From: Pisolithus tinctorius
Taxonomy: Eukaryota > Basidiomycota > Agaricomycetes > Boletales > Pisolithaceae
DNA length: 64,000 bases
Assembly (NCBI GenBank): GCA_024663395.1
Contig: JANFAH010000003.1
Location: 2,852,001-2,916,000, forward strand
Reading direction: 5' to 3'
Shown here: piece after piece, positions 34,420-44,890 of the stretch
How positions within the stretch are numbered: position 1 is the first letter of the stretch
Layout: each line of letters opens with the position of its first letter
Translations under genes and position numbers: made by a program
Notes under the pieces: generated by a model
Database searches by the model: none
What the model was told of the DNA's origin: nothing
Seen by the model: only the letters and a program-made list of their open reading frames with translations

Positions 34420-37400
34420 TTAATCACCTGCCATTCGTTGCGCCCGTTTAGCAAGCTGCAGATACACCTATGAGCTGTAACATCATTGGAAAAAACTCGG
34501 AATACCTACAGCAGCGGCTAAATCCAGTTGACCAGCCGGTGCAGTGGGCCTCGAGACTGCCGCTTTCGGGGCCGAGCCATTGCCGACCGGAGGACGAGGG
34601 GGTGCAGGGATAGGTGGTTTGCCTGGTTGTTTTGGAGCTGGCTTCGTAGCTACCTGAGGGGGAGTCGGTTTAGGTTTTGTCGCGACTGGCGGAGGAGGCT
34701 TCCCAGCCGATGCGCTTCCAGGCCGGGAGCCAGTAGAGTTAGCATTAGTAGTATTGTTCGCGGTCGGCTTTTTCCAAGGTGTGGCCGATGAGTTCGAAGG
34801 AACAATACCAGGAAAGACTGCTACCGGTTTCGCCGAGACATTAGCTATCTCCGGCTTCGGTGATGGTGTGTTCTTGGAAGCAGATGACGCGTTCGCGGCC
34901 GGCGGCACTGACGGCGGAGGTCGACGAGCTGGTGGTGGAGGTGCGATAGGAGTACTCTTAGGCTTCCGGGGCACTAACTCCAGATAATTGTTAGGCGCCC
35001 AGCCTTCTTGTCCATCTTTTCGAACGAGCCACCACCCGTTTTCATCCTTCTCGACCAACTCGACAACGTCATCCTTCTTCAGGGATATCTCCCCTTCCTG
35101 TCCCTCAAACGCAAATTTAGCGCGATATTGTTCCACGTCAGGCTCCTCCAGTGCAGGAGGGGGCGGAGGAGGAGGAGGAGTTCTAGCTACGGGCGGTGAC
35201 TGGAATGCCGCGGCAGCACTAGTTGCGGGCTTTCCAAGAAGTGGTTGGGCAGCTGGTTTGGTACGCGGCGCGCCTTTCGAACTCTGAAGCTTCCATTAGT
35301 GAGGTCGATCACAAAAATGCACATTTCCTCACGTTGGATGGTCCACCCGCCCGCAATAATTTTCCTTGAGTAATAGGCCTCACAGTACCTGGCTTCCGCC
35401 TTGGGGGCGGGCGCGACACACTATTCGGCGGCTCTCCCGAGGATACGCGAACCGTATGGCTTTTGTACACATCATCACGAACAACCGTCTCATCCTTCGT
35501 GAAGGTGATAACTTGCTTCTTCTCTTTCTTTTTGGCATATTCGATGCTAAGGTACCGTTAGAAAGAAAAAAAAGGAATTCCGAAGAGACGATTACGTTGG
35601 TCCAATAGAGACATTTATTGATGCCTGTGTCAAACGCAAAAGCTGGACAACGAGCTCGGTCTTGAAGTAGCAGTGAACAACAGGATCGCCTTCCTCAGAG
35701 GCGTTGCAGTTGAAAACCTATAGGATTCGACAGTGAGTACTCATCAAAAAAACAACTTCCATGAAATGCTACCATCCAATCATCTCGTAAATTTGACGTG
35801 GATATGCTCTTAATGGTAATGAGCGGTATCTTGCGTTCGAGCGCGAAGTGGGCCTGGCCATCCTTCTCTGTGCTGACGACAACATGCACAGCTTTGCTCG
35901 TCTATAAAAACATGAGCGCCGGTGGCAAATCCAACGAGATTGTACACACCACTACCAAGAAGCGAGGACTCGGTTTGCTGGAGCGAGCGAATTTTGAAAT
36001 TAGTAGCTGTGCTTTAGAGCTGAAATTGACTTCTTCGGCTATATAAAACCAGCTCAATGTCAGTCATTACATGCGCAGCGAGCGAATACACTAACTTCCA
36101 ATTCCACAGGCTGATCGTAGCTCCGTGCCTAACGCATTTTCGCCGTTTACATCCAGATAGTCACCCATAAATCTTCGATAGCCCAGAAGGCTGAAACGTC
36201 TGCGTTCTTTCCTGCCTGCAAGCACTTGATGACCATAATCGCGAATCTTGGCATATTCAAGTCCCTCCTTGTTGTTCTTCCAAAACCGTTGAATACGCTT
36301 GGCGCATTCGTTTTTGTAGCGCCAGTAATTGCGCCAAGCACGTTGGATGCGAGCAGCCATATTGTGCCAGTAGCGGTCACGCATCGTCTCTAGCGCAAAA
36401 AGCTGGAATACGGTTATGACAGCTACGAGATGCAGGAGAAAGTCCTACAGTTTCTGGGTTTTTGATGAACGCCTTCGTAACGCCCATCTGCCACTCATCT
36501 TTAGGAATTCCTGTGTCCTTCAGGATCTGCACGCATCCCGATTTTGTGTCCCCTTGCCAAGTGTATTCGCCCGCGTATGATGTCGATGGTGAGAGAAGAT
36601 AGAACCTTTCTACCATTTTCTCGAAAGTGTTGCGGTATGCAAAGCCAGCCCGCCGGACACGAATGTTCTCCTGTAGTCCGAGGTACTTTATCTGATGAAG
36701 AATAGCTTTGGAGTCGTATTCGGTTGAGCTGCGATTCTGGTTCGGCTTGATCGTTCGAATATATGACGGCTGGGCTTTCATCAGATTGTCCACAAGTGCA
36801 CCAGCAGAACTCTTAATGGTGATAATCAGTCGGTGCTTGAAAATATACAGAGTTCGCACCTTGATTCTATCTCCAGCTGTCGGGGGGCGCTTCTTGCTAT
36901 TGGGATCAGGGCGGTCTGGGAAGAGGGATTGAAGGAATTGGTTTCCGCTACTGCCAATGAGGTCGAAGATGTCCTTGATCAGCGCGTCCTTATTCTTGTC
37001 TGTCATTCCTGCAATGTTGTACGTGACATCGCCAGCATAGTGTCTGACAAGGAACTGTGTCCCGCGGGCTTCGAAGTGGGGATTAGACGACAGAATAGCT
37101 GTGCGCTGCATGAAGCTGTTATCAGCTGCTGCAGGGTCCGCATGTGCCGTCGCACAAGCATCGTTTAGCGCAGCGAATATGCCAGGTGGTTTCCGCTCTT
37201 CTATGAGGTCGCACACAATCTTGTTGTTGAAATATTTGATAGGTGTCCACTTGATTTGCTCCCTTACGTACTCTTCTTGCTCGGTCTTCAATGTCAGTTC
37301 GATGAAGATTTGTTGGAGCTTCTCGTTCACGTAATTAATGCACAATTGCTCGAACGAATTGTCCTGGAAAGATGTACGTTAGTGTGCGCAACCTGGTGCA

Positions 37401-39032
37401 TCAATATCCTCATACCTCAAAAATCTCGAAACCGAAGATATCCTGTACGGAGAGAAGAAGTAGGTATGTGGTTTATTGGCTGGGATTGCACATACCAAAA
37501 TGCCAATGACATGAGAGGTCACACCCCTTGGTTTCATTGAGATGTTAATTCTTGACACGATCCACTCGAATAGGTTGTTGTATATCGCCTTCGACAGGGC
37601 GTCCCTCCCTGCTGTGGCTTGCGTTGGGTTGAGAGGCACGTCATAAATTGAACCCCGTCGACCGCCACGCTGTGTCTCCACTACTCTCGTTGTGAGCACT
37701 TTCTGGAGCGTGGCAGAGTCCGCATCCATCAAATAAGCGATGAAGTCGGTAACACTCGTGTCTGCGATTCTGGCATTACCGTCGTCCATCTCCTCGAATT
37801 GAACGTTGCCAAGCCAAAGGATGATAGCAAGCATTCGAAATATTTCACTTTGCTCGTTTGCGGTGAGGCCAATGATCCGCATCGCATTCTATTTAAATGC
37901 ATCAACTGGATGTGCTCCAAAAGCTAACGACATGCTCACTAGTGTGGCTCCAAAATCCTCGGTATCGTTGATGTTCTGGACTTCCAGGCAATTTGACACG
38001 CTTGTGTATGCGTATGACTCCGGACCCTGAAGACCAAACTGCTCTGCAGCGCTAGTCAGCGTTACGTGCACATCATTGCCAGCACACGCACCCCGTTGAT
38101 CGTCGGACGCAGCCTTCGTAAACTGATAGAAGATATGAAAGTTTCGTTCGTTCTCCACCTGACCAACCACACGGCCCTTCTCCAGCAGGTAATTTGTAAT
38201 CTGAGCCCCAACAGGTTCACCCTGACCATTAAACATAATTTCTAAATACTTTCCCTATGTGAATATGAGCAACCAATCGTTGCGCAGGGGAAAGGGACAC
38301 GCACATGCCGACTTGAATTATTATTGCGAAGAGTTTTAGCACAGCCAAAACTTTCCAACAATGGATTTGTAGCCAACACCATGTCTTTGATTTCCTGTAT
38401 GCTGTTGTCCTGGCCTCCTGATACTGCAGCAATATACTGCATTATACGTTTGGCAGCTTCGGTCTTCCCTGCACCCGATTCTCCCGAGATAATAACGCAC
38501 TGATTCTCGTGATATGCATTCATGTTGTAGTACGCAGATTCTGCGATACCGAAAACATGAGGAGGTACCTCTAGCCGGTTCTTGCCTTTGTACTTCTGCA
38601 GTACTTCGTCGGTGTAGATGCCAAGATCTTAGCATTGTAGCCCGGGTGAACGTTATGCATAATAGAAGGAGGAGGAGGACATGCCTCTGAAAGGATTGAC
38701 GGATATCAGGACGCCACCGATGTAAGTATATATCTCGGCATTCAACCAGCGTTTCTGGAGGTTGTCGTTGATACTCTCGTTGCTGATCGTGGTCAGCAGG
38801 GTCATATCCGAGACTCCGACCTGCTTTTTCTTGAATCCCTCTTTCCAGTCTGCCTGCATGCGTAACAGTTAATCTTGATATCGCGTGAGTCCCAAGCCTA
38901 CAACATACCTTGGCTACTTTCGCGGCCCCTGCCTTTGCCGGGGCGGCAGCCTTCTTGCCCGCCTTCTTAGAAATTGCCTATCCCATGAGATGAGAAAGGA
39001 ACCCAGCAAGCCTGACCCAAAACACGCACCAT
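34420..39032 (-). CDS. MYO1: Class I myosin (long-tailed, SH3-containing)
   Basis: Actin-based motor of endocytic patches. The first coding exon is the ATG alone (39032-39030) followed by GTGCGT; the acceptor GATAG at 38978 leads into [15 protein letters not shown]. Motor motifs: [31 protein letters not shown], the P-loop [33 protein letters not shown] (switch I region), DIFGFE region near 37430, and [10 protein letters not shown]. One or two IQ motifs follow ([10 protein letters not shown] and [10 protein letters not shown]), then a TH1 lipid-binding tail over several exons (about 36.1-35.3 kb). The SH3 domain is [20 protein letters not shown] with [20 protein letters not shown]. After it comes a long Pro/Ala-rich linker and the end [17 protein letters not shown]. 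About 15 introns. Confidence 0.92.
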
Positions 39033-39199
39033 CTGTGGATGCTGAAAAGGTTGAAACAGAAGTGAGATCTCCGGCTGTATCACCAGCACTCAGGACCCCG
39101 AGCTCCCCTGGACAGCATGGTGGCCGGGGTCCGGTCCGCTGCGGCTGCGCTGAGTCGCTCAGCGACCGTAGCACGAGCTCGTCAGTGACAACCAACACT

Positions 39200-39692
39200 A
39201 TGGTCAGGTCGTCGGACGTCGTCCTCATCCTAGTCAGTAAACCCGCATCCTTGTGTCATTGCATTTCTTGACGTCTCGTAGGTCGCTATTATCTTCCCGC
39301 CAGCAGCCGCTGCGTTCGTGTCAGGGTGCAGTTGCGACTTATGTATCAACATATGCTTGACGATGTGAGCTAAATCACATTGTCCCTGTTATTGCACTCG
39401 CTTAACGCTCAAATAGTTTGGGCTACTTCCCCGGCTTACTGGTGAGTAACTCAGCGGTCCTAGTCCTGGTCATGAGTTATACTAAACCGTCGTCCCAGCA
39501 TAGTCTTTGGCTCATCTACAAGAAGATGCAAGCTGAGGAGCGCTACGGAAGAGGCGGCTTCGTATGTGAGTGGTCGCCTAATTCAATCCGCCGCCCATAT
39601 CTGATAAGTTTCCAGACGTCGGTAATGGCACCTACCAGCCCGTGCACAACGCACCCAATGCTCCCCCTGCTAACTACGGAGCCACTGCATAA
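39200..39692 (+). CDS. PMP3/UPF0057 family small membrane proteolipid
   Basis: Very small two-helix plasma-membrane protein related to yeast Pmp3, which influences membrane potential and salt tolerance. The start at 39200 (MVRSSDVVLIL) is followed by an intron, then VAIIFPPAAAAFVSGCSCDL, CINICLTILGYFPGLLHSLW, LIYKKMQAEERYGRGGFVYV and a C-terminal extension GNGTYQPVHNAPNAPPANYG ending ATA, TAA 39690-39692. Four introns of 45-90 bases split a protein of fewer than 110 residues, so a frame search alone misses it. The Pro/Asn-rich tail after the second helix is longer than in yeast Pmp3. Divergent from MYO1, 167 bases between starts. Confidence 0.86.
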
Positions 39693-39813
39693 TCTAGTGC
39701 TGTTGCCAGCAGAAGCGAGGCACATATTAGGCTAGCTAGACTAGTGGTGTGCCTGCATTATTCCGTCGCATTTCGTTGTATCTATATGGACATCCCCTTT
39801 TCTTTCATTCCAG

Positions 39814-40820
39814 CTACGATCGGATCATTTTGGTCCGAGCCATCATGCGCTCAAAGTCTTCCAAGCTCATGGAGCCATCCTCTGAACTGGAAAATGCCTG
39901 AAGCATTTCCCTCACCTGTGACAAGGGGATAAGCACAGGGGTTCCCGGCGTAGCACAGCTACATAACTAACTTCTTCTGGCTTAAGACTTTCCTTCAATA
40001 ACAGAGCTGCTTGTATTATCTCTTGAGCTGTTATGCGTTGGCTATCCAATTGAGCGTCTGCAATTGCAGGGAAAAAACGCGCGAAATCTTCCCTGCAGAT
40101 AGCTCTCTGTTCTGCAGTGACGCGGACATCATCCAAACTGACTGTGGAACACTTCGAGGAAGCTTTGCGGGAACCACTGGTTGCTTGCTTTGATTTGACG
40201 ACGCCGGAGATATCGTCTTGGTATTCGTCCGAAGATTCTTCCTGTTCGCTAGATAGAACGGACATCTGATATTCGTCACCTTCTGACCCGCTCTCTCCTT
40301 CGACTTCGACAACCTCTGCCTCCTCGCTTCTTGGCGAATTCCCATCCTGCCCTTCGAGTAAGACAGCACAAACAGCCCTCCAATCCTTCCTGTTGACACC
40401 CTCAATATCTGTAATTCGAGCACCCCAGCCACTTGCGGCGTTGCGAAAGACACCCAGTATCTCGTCATCAGACTCCAGGCCTAGCAGGTGGAGAGTGCCA
40501 GGAATGGACGACAACGGAACGTAGAAATCATCGCCAGATATGTCCGAGCCGTGGACAAGGGAAGTTGATGATTCACTGTCAATAAAAAACCCTCCTGGTT
40601 CCTCCTCTGCATGTGCAGCGGCACTATCGACGTCGTCGATTATAAAACCTCCGGGTGCGGCAAGTCCGTCGCTATTTTGCCAGACAGGTGTTGGTTTCCT
40701 TGGCACAGCGGATGCATCGAAAGCCTCGTCCACGCGGTGTCTAAGTCTGGCAGGAAGTGCCAAGAACGCAGGGTCATCCGCATCGTCATGACAGTGGGAA
40801 CGTTGTCTCGTTGAAACCAT
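39814..40820 (-). CDS. Acidic protein with C-terminal EF-hand-like pair, function unknown
   Basis: The start at 40820 (MVSTRQRSHCHDDADDPAF) leads to a repeated short motif, PGGFIIDDVDSAA and PGGFFIDSESSTS. Then comes LLGLESDDEILGVFRNAASG and NRKDWRAVCAVLLEG, and an acidic Ser/Glu-rich linker. The end has two helix-loop-helix-like units, DFARFFPAIADAQLDSQRIT and, after an intron (GTTAGT...TCACAG), REMLQAFSSSEDGSMSLEDF with ERMMARTKMIRS; TAG 39816-39814. The loops lack the full set of calcium ligands, so calcium binding is doubtful. The pattern suggests a centrin-like fold such as that of Rad33, offered only as a possibility. It lies 55 bases downstream of the UCS gene stop. Confidence 0.7.
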
Positions 40821-40875
40821 CTGCCTACAACGTCACACCGCGAGGAATACATACGGTAGTCGTCTAAAGCGTTAG

Positions 40876-42969
40876 TCACGTGCCCGTGCGTGTACTTGAC
40901 CAATCTGCAAGCTTTTTAGCTACTTCAGCAGCACATTGCAAGATAGTAGTGTCGTAGGAACCCAGATCTCCATTCAGCAGCTTTGAAAATACCCTGAACA
41001 AATCTGCCCTCTCAATCTCCTCCATGAGTTCCGTGTGGGATAACTTTTCCGCATTCAAGATGTTGCGGAAACAAACCACACCCCTATGAACCAACCCAGA
41101 GTCACCTTTGACCGGAATTGCTTCGGATACACCTCCTGTATCATCGACTTGAAGCGAATGATCGATGAGCCTACCGATAACCGAAAATGCCCTATGACGC
41201 TCCTTCTGAAGTTCAAAGACTGCACGGCATGCACCGGTGGTACTCGTAAGCATAGCCAGCGCTCCAGAAGCAGCCATTCTGGTTGGAAGGTCTTCCACGT
41301 CCGACATCGCAACAAGTAGTTGTATTTTCGAGGTTCCGGATTGGCTACCACCCTCGTTCCCTCCATACCGTGCGAAGACTTCGTCTGACCCAGCGACGAG
41401 GTTGCAGATCAATTCACAAGACGCTCTGCGAACTAGAGTGTGATCCTCGAGGAGCAAAAGCTCTACTCTGTTTAGAAGATTGGGAAAGGATGCAACTTTA
41501 GACGCGCAAATAGGACTGTGAGATGCCAGATTCGTCAGTGCCATCATCGCTTCGAATTGTTGAAGAGTGCTAGCAGAAGGGTGAAGGATCAACTGCGAAA
41601 ATGGTCGGACTGCGTCCATCATATTCCCTTCGTTCGGACCAAAAACCTGCATCGGTGAAGAAGTGATTGCGAGTTTTGCAAGAGCTTGAATAGGGACTAG
41701 CGCTTCAGAAGGAATTGGGTCTTGGGAAGACGAGGGATACGACTTGATGGTACGCGAGAGGTTCTTTACACCACCACCTTGCAGAACTCTGCCCCTATTT
41801 CCTCTGTCCTCCACCAAGCACAAATAGATGCGACCAACAAGATTTCTTGACGCAGCACTCTCTGCCCCAGTTGCTACAGTCAATACATCCAGTACTCCAC
41901 TGTCGATTGCGGTGCGGCACCTAGTCTGGACATGCATATCTGCGTCAAGCGGATGCGAGAGTTCTTCATCACCCTTAGAGCTAGACTGCTTCTCCCCCTG
42001 ACCCAACTGGCGCAGCTTAGCCATCTGTCGCTCCTCCTGACTCAGACGTGGCTTGTAGGCGCAAAGATTTGCAGCGATGGCCAGAATGCCGTATAACACA
42101 GTCGTATGATCATGCAGAACGACCGACTTCGTGCGTTTCGGAACGAGTGTAAATAACGTTCTCAGCACAGTCGTATCCGCTAATGATTGTTTGACTGAGG
42201 GAGTGACGCTAAGATACGTCAACCCTTCCACGGCATCACTGACGAAAGCACGGGTATCACTGTTACCAGCAATCATCTCCATTAGTTGGGCAGCATATTC
42301 CTCATCCTGATGCTCGACGTTTCCGGGTAAAGGTGTCTCTGCCAGGTCAGAGGAGTCGGACGCCATCCCGCGAGACAGCTTAATCAGAGCGAGAATAGCA
42401 GCGGCGCGAATGGCTCGGTCACCTGTTTGGCGGGACTGGTTTCGAAGCCAGGTGACAGCCTCGGCTGGAATGGCCATACGACAAGTCTTGTGCCCGCTTG
42501 CCTGCGCGAACAGTCGGGAAACTGCCAACGACAAGGGAGGAGAGGGAGAAACGATCAAAGTCGACAAGAGGTCAGCAAACCCGTCATCTTGGAAGATATA
42601 TGAAGCAGATTGCCTATCGACTTGGAAGAGAGCATATAGGAACGAGACACCTGCGATTATGTCGGAATCTCTGGATTCTGACAAGTGCGATGCGATATGA
42701 GGTTGGAAGATGCGCGCGAGGGACTCCGTGCCAGCCTCTTCCTGCTGGCTTTTCCCCGATGCTAAGGAACGCGCGTTTTGACAGAAAGTAGAGAGTACCA
42801 AGTACGCCTTGGTGTGTAAAGGGGGAGGATGTGAGGGTATGAACGCCGCCAGTAGTGAGGACAGTTGTTCGGGCAGAGGTGGTTGCGAGTGACGGGCCTT
42901 GTCAAGTAGAGCATCCAGGCCTTCTTCGATTTCTTGTAGGCTGCTTTCGTTGGCAGACTTGGCCTTCAT
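40876..42969 (-). CDS. UCS-domain myosin chaperone (She4/UNC-45/Cro1 type)
   Basis: Single uninterrupted frame of 697 codons, unusual for this intron-rich window. Start MKAKSANESSLQEIEEGLDA at 42969, stop 40878-40876. The protein is all-helical armadillo-like repeats: HTKAYLVLSTFCQNARSL, AAAILALIKLSRGM, ISPC-type repeats such as AMMALTNLASHSPICASKVA, LVRRASCELICNLVAGSDEV and RMAASGALAMLTSTTGACRA. TNLAS near the middle and CELICNLV are typical of UCS domains, which bind and fold the myosin motor. No TPR domain is seen at the N-terminus, matching fungal She4/Rng3 proteins and not animal UNC-45. The only myosin gene in the window starts about 1.8 kb away. Confidence 0.85.
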   Translation of the reverse strand: MKAKSANESSLQEIEEGLDALLDKARHSQPPLPEQLSSLLAAFIPSHPPPLHTKAYLVLSTFCQNARSLASGKSQQEEAGTESLARIFQPHIASHLSESRDSDIIAGVSFLYALFQVDRQSASYIFQDDGFADLLSTLIVSPSPPLSLAVSRLFAQASGHKTCRMAIPAEAVTWLRNQSRQTGDRAIRAAAILALIKLSRGMASDSSDLAETPLPGNVEHQDEEYAAQLMEMIAGNSDTRAFVSDAVEGLTYLSVTPSVKQSLADTTVLRTLFTLVPKRTKSVVLHDHTTVLYGILAIAANLCAYKPRLSQEERQMAKLRQLGQGEKQSSSKGDEELSHPLDADMHVQTRCRTAIDSGVLDVLTVATGAESAASRNLVGRIYLCLVEDRGNRGRVLQGGGVKNLSRTIKSYPSSSQDPIPSEALVPIQALAKLAITSSPMQVFGPNEGNMMDAVRPFSQLILHPSASTLQQFEAMMALTNLASHSPICASKVASFPNLLNRVELLLLEDHTLVRRASCELICNLVAGSDEVFARYGGNEGGSQSGTSKIQLLVAMSDVEDLPTRMAASGALAMLTSTTGACRAVFELQKERHRAFSVIGRLIDHSLQVDDTGGVSEAIPVKGDSGLVHRGVVCFRNILNAEKLSHTELMEEIERADLFRVFSKLLNGDLGSYDTTILQCAAEVAKKLADWSSTRTGT

Positions 42970-43077
42970 CGTGACGGAGTGACGATTGATCGATGTGTGG
43001 GTGGATCGTCAACCTCACTAGGAAATCTAAATCAAGTGCCATATCCTCCTCGAAGCTTTTACCACCTTCTCAAGGCT

Positions 43078-44890
43078 ATGGAAATTGGAAACAATGCAGG
43101 GAATGCTCACCATCTCCGCAGAAACAGTACCATTCAACATGGACACAATGTTCTGTTCAGACTGCCTAACGGCGAGGTCCGGAGCATAAAAGTGGAGAAA
43201 GACTCGTATGTGTCGCGTCTGTTTTCTCTCTAGAGGTCGTTCTATTAATCCTGCACAGAACCCTATCACTAGGCCGGGTAGGCTCGTTCTTCGCAAATGA
43301 ACTCATCGGGCAGCCTTACGGTTTGTCGCACGAAATACATGACAAGAAACTCAAGCGGCTTCCCCCACGCGCGACGCAAGATATCGGTGAGTGTATTGTG
43401 TCCTAGGTATAAGTGCCAATTGAACGCGGCTTTAGAGGAGACGGATGCTACAAACGAGTTGATCAATGACGGGGATTTCGTGCAACCTCTGACTGTCGCA
43501 GAAATTGAGGATATGAAAAAATCTGGCATTCATGCATCTGTATGGTTCCCCCCTCCCTCTAGTTTCGTCGTGGGTGCTGATGTCAGAGTGGCAGGAAATT
43601 ATCAAGACTCAAATTGAGCAGCATGCCAACTATTCTTTGAAAACGGAGTACAGCAAGGAGAAGTATAAACAACGAAAAGAAGCAAAGTATGTGATCTTTC
43701 AGGATATGTAGACTTAAGTCTAATACCTGCCTTCAGATATTCCAAGTGCTTTGAGGTCATAGAGCCAACTATATACGGGGTCTGCGACTATTGGTTCAAG
43801 AAAGACCATCACAGGATACGAGACATTCGAACCGATACGCTTTCGCAAATGCTCAATCTGGCCAATGTGCGGCCAGGGGGTAAGTACATTATCGTTGACG
43901 AAGCCTCCGGACTAGTGGTCTCTGCCGTTCTTGACCGACTTGGAGGTAGGCGGAGTGCGGCCTGGCGGGTCAAGCAAACTCACATGTGTTCGCATTTAGG
44001 CGAATGCAGAATCATCTCAATCAATGACTCCGATTCTCCCCCTGCATATCCCGTTTTGAACCTCATGAATTACGATAAAAAAGCTCTCGCGTCAGTGCTG
44101 TCAACATTGAACTGGGCAACCGCTCAAGAGGACCATGTCCCCGGTTTGTCCCTTATTGTTTCTGGCGTTGCGCCGCTCATGTAATTCCGCAGTCCACGCA
44201 CCATTGGACCCTACGCCAGGATGCGTATACTCCGAACGTCAGCGGGCGCGGCTGGACAAACGTAAGGCAGTGTCAGACGCCCTCATGAAAACTAGGTCAG
44301 AGCTATTCACAGGGGGATTTGATGGGTATGCCAGCCTTTTCCCCTATGGAGATGCCATTGACATGTTTGCTTAGGCTACTTATCGCGAGTGACTACGATC
44401 CCTTCCAGATTGTGGAGGCCTTGTCCCCTTACCTGGCCGGATCAGCGTCCATTGTTGTGCAGAGCCAGTTTTTACAGGTCAAGATCCTCATTGATAATGG
44501 CAATATTCCACATGGGACTGACAATTTCATCCCAGCCTCTAGCTGACCTTCAAGCCCATATGCGCCAAACTCCCAGATACCTAGCTCCGTCGATAACTGA
44601 AGGATGGCTACGTCGTTATCAGGTGTTGCCGGGCAGAACACACCCAACCATGAACACGTCCGGGTCAGGAGGCTTTCTCCTGCACGCGATTAAAGTGTGC
44701 GTGCAAATATTCCTTCCGTGGTGTGCTGAAAAGTGACTGACCGATGCATACCATATCGTACTTCAGTTTTGATGACACGTGTGAGTTAGGTAGTCAAAGC
44801 GGGACAGTTTCAAGAGACCCCCCTACGCCGATGCGACTGGACTTTCAGGAAAGGGGAACGTCGGAGGGAGAGGCAAATACACAGGATTAG
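43078..44890 (+). CDS. TRM6: tRNA (adenine58-N1)-methyltransferase non-catalytic subunit
   Basis: Partner of Trm61 in the complex that makes m1A58 in tRNA. The start at 43078 (MEIGNNAGNAHHL) leads to HGHNVLFRLPNGEVRSIKVE and, across an intron with acceptor CACAG before ACCCTA, to STLSLGRVGSFFANELIGQP and YGLSHEIHDKKLKRLPPRAT. Further exons carry EETDATNELINDGDFVQPL, EIEDMKKSGIHAS, KYSKCFEVIEPTIYGVCDYW, DTLSQMLNLANVRPGGKYII and VDEASGLVVSAVLDRLGG. The C-terminal part has ADLQAHMRQTPRYLAPSITE, GWLRRYQVLPGRTHPTMNTS and SGSGGFLLHAIKV-FDD. The last exon borders are least certain; with the reading used here the stop is TAG 44888-44890, overlapping the stop of the convergent Mdm1-like gene. Confidence 0.87.

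Noticed and set aside
38885..39271. 128-codon plus-strand frame starting before the PMP3-like gene
   Set aside because: It overlaps the MYO1 first intron and second exon in antisense. Only the part from the ATG at 39200 belongs to the PMP3-like gene.
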